Source: Hypomesus transpacificus (Eukaryota; Chordata; Actinopteri; Osmeriformes; Osmeridae). Taken from it: DNA of 64,000 nt. A model generated the notes under the pieces. That model ran no database searches, was not told where the DNA came from, and saw only the letters and a list, made by a program, of their open reading frames with translations. Positions within the stretch are counted from its first letter, which is position 1, and each line of letters opens with the position of its first letter. The position numbers and the translations under genes were made by a program. Location of the stretch: assembly GCF_021917145.1 (NCBI RefSeq), contig NC_061066.1, positions 7,277,351 through 7,341,350 on the forward strand, in the 5' to 3' direction. Shown in pieces: positions 62,230 to 64,000 of this stretch.

Positions 62230-63412
62230 TCAGAGATCATGCTTCATGAGCTCCCTCAGGCAGACGGTGGCGTAACATGAAGTGTCAAGGTCAAAGGTCA
62301 GATTCAGACAGGCCGTGTCTGTGTCGTTCTGTGGCTTGGGTGATGCTGCATCCTTCTCTAGCTGGCACCCCTCTCCTCCTCCCTCTCTCGTCCCAGCCCC
62401 CTGCTCCAGGACCTGCAGGCTGAAGGTCAGATTGCGTGGGAGGGCCAGCAGGGGGCGATGGCAGCCAGGGAGGTTCAGTTTGAGGCTGGTGATTCTGAAG
62501 CGGCAGTTGTGCAGTCCGTCCTGCGCCAGCCTGGCCTGGTACCACGCCCCCAGGGTGCTCTCTGGGTACTGGACACTGTTGCCTGGCATGGGTAGAACCA
62601 CCTGAAACACACATTAGGACAGCTACTAAGGGCATTTCCAGACATCAGAGTTTCCCACACATGTATTTATTTGAGGCAGCCCGCCCCTATAAAAAATTGA
62701 CCGCCATTGACAAATGTATTAACCAATACAGCCATCCAGGCAGGGCTTGCAACTAACTTCTTTCCTCACTGTCCCAGTACTGTCTCTAAGTGCAAAATGA
62801 ACCATCCCAAACTGAACACACACCCACCTGAGCTAGTGAGTAGACTCCCTGCTCCTCCTCTTCTCTGGTGACCACATGGATCTGCAGGAGCAGTAGACAG
62901 GGATCAGCTCGGAAGGCAATATCATCAGCCTTTCATACTTTGTGTGCGTAGTTGGTTACCTGAGACTGATTTGGTTCCTCCAGGGTCTCCAGCCCCCCTG
63001 CATCACTGTGTACCCAGACCAGGTCACCCTGCCTGGGCTTGTGCCCCAGCATGGCCAGCCTGTGAGCCACCGCCTGGTTCCACACCCGGCTGCAGTACGC
63101 GTGGGGGTAAAACACCCTCATGCCATGGGGCAGAGCGAGCCAGGCGCGGGCACAGCCCTCGGGGCCCGTCCCGTAGCGGTGTAGCGCCCGCAGCATGATG
63201 CGCTCCCGAGGCTTGGACATGGGCATCAGCGCCAGGCTAGCCTTGGCATCACCTGGGCACCACAGAGAGAGGAGAGGATAAGACAGTCTGTTGTTTTACA
63301 GTCCGCTGTGGCAGGTGTTGATTTACTCACCAGTCTGGAGGAAGATTCTTTTTGCCTGGTTCTGAGGGTCATCACCTTCCTCTGGGGTGAAGAACAATCG
63401 CACTGCCAACAC

Positions 63413-63443
<31 letters not shown>

Positions 63444-63981
63444 CAAGTCACATGAAGATCTGGTATGTCTCATTGAGCAGATATGCATGTATGCAGGGCT
63501 AGGTGTCGTAATCAGACAGTACCAGGTCCTCTTTGAGCAGAGCCAGTCCGACCTCGTCTGATTGGACAGTCTGGGCACTCCCAAACCTCTGAGGGCCGTA
63601 GTAATTCACGAAACCTCTGGTCTGCAGGAAGCACCACAGCAGTTACTAAACATCTGATTCTCACGCTCACATACAGACTGACTGAAGCCTCCTCAAACTC
63701 CCACGGGACCACAAGGAAGGAGGACATGATGGATTCAAGGAGGCCCTGTTGAGAACCATCCTGGAGGATGTGAGTGGGTCACCTTGACATTGTCCACAGC
63801 TTCCTGCACCAGAGCAGTCAGGTCCTTCTGGGAGCCGTGACACGGGTGTGGTGTCAGATCTCGCACCACCAGGTCAAAGTGGTTCCCCTGCAGACGACCC
63901 AGGCTCAGCGGCCCGGAGGCCCAGCGGACCCGGGACAGAACCAGACCTCTCCTCTCCAAGTCTGGCACCATCTCCATCAGC
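62230..63981 (-). CDS. PUS7L: Pseudouridylate synthase 7-like, C-terminal half (partial at window edge)
   Basis: TruD-family tRNA/mRNA pseudouridine synthase. Six exons on minus: 63783-63981, 63523-63621, 63331-63412, 62960-63252, 62828-62881 and 62230-62601. They join in frame and encode about the last 366 residues; the upstream exons lie beyond 64000. Motifs seen: GRLQGNHFDLVVRDL, the TruD signature GFVNYYGPQRFG, IFLQTGDAKASLALMP, EGCARAWLALPHGMRVFY (mammalian EGCIQAWFSLPHSMRIFY), VVLPMPGNSVQYP, and the C-terminus LDTSCYATVCLRELMKHDL, almost identical to the human end. The catalytic aspartate (in a GLKDK-type motif) should be encoded upstream and cannot be checked. The acceptor of exon 63331-63412 lies directly against a GT microsatellite. 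Confidence 0.94.
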
Positions 63982-64000
63982 CTGGCAACACACACACGCA

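Overview
This is a window of a ray-finned (teleost) fish nuclear genome. The evidence is spliced vertebrate genes with GT/AG introns, very dense CA/TG and GA/CT microsatellites, tRNA-derived SINEs of fish type, and hAT-like MITEs. The species cannot be fixed from the sequence alone. No prokaryotic, viral or plasmid genes were seen.

Six protein-coding genes are recognised, and their exon junctions keep frame wherever both sides are visible. In order: GXYLT1 (minus, 2197-5864), YAF2 (minus, 7291-12842), ZCRB1 (minus, 13450-15509), PPHLN1 (plus, 16544-23556), PRICKLE1 (minus, 25842-32318, first exon probably near 43.6-43.85 kb) and the 3' half of PUS7L (minus, 62230-63981, running off the right edge). 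From memory, the same genes lie together on human chromosome 12q12, so this is an old conserved block. ADAMTS20, which I recall between PRICKLE1 and PUS7L in human, was not seen here.

Layout. 1-2.2 kb is GXYLT1 downstream sequence with a hAT MITE. 2.2-5.9 kb is GXYLT1, a Notch-modifying xylosyltransferase. 6-13 kb is YAF2, a Polycomb PRC1 accessory protein, with two very large CA arrays in its intron 2. 13-16 kb is ZCRB1, a minor-spliceosome RNA-binding protein, sharing a short promoter head to head with PPHLN1 (16-24.3 kb, a chromatin-silencing protein of the HUSH complex). PPHLN1 and PRICKLE1 converge tail to tail at 24.3-25.1 kb. PRICKLE1 (planar cell polarity) has compact coding exons and an inferred 11-kb 5' intron. 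From 44 to 62 kb I see no gene, only satellites, SINE copies and low-complexity DNA, before PUS7L, a TruD-family pseudouridine synthase. The genes do not form one pathway; they are linked by ancestral synteny.

No new biological system is evident. The most interesting signals are AC-rich and GT-rich repeats at opposite ends of several introns (possible intron-bridging RNA stems), two homologous introns flanking the large PRICKLE1 exon, a PPHLN1 start codon split by an intron, a MITE whose target-site duplication copies the GXYLT1 poly(A)-signal motif, SINE pairs placed to affect splicing or editing, and a tRNA-like repeat with its A-box half triplicated.
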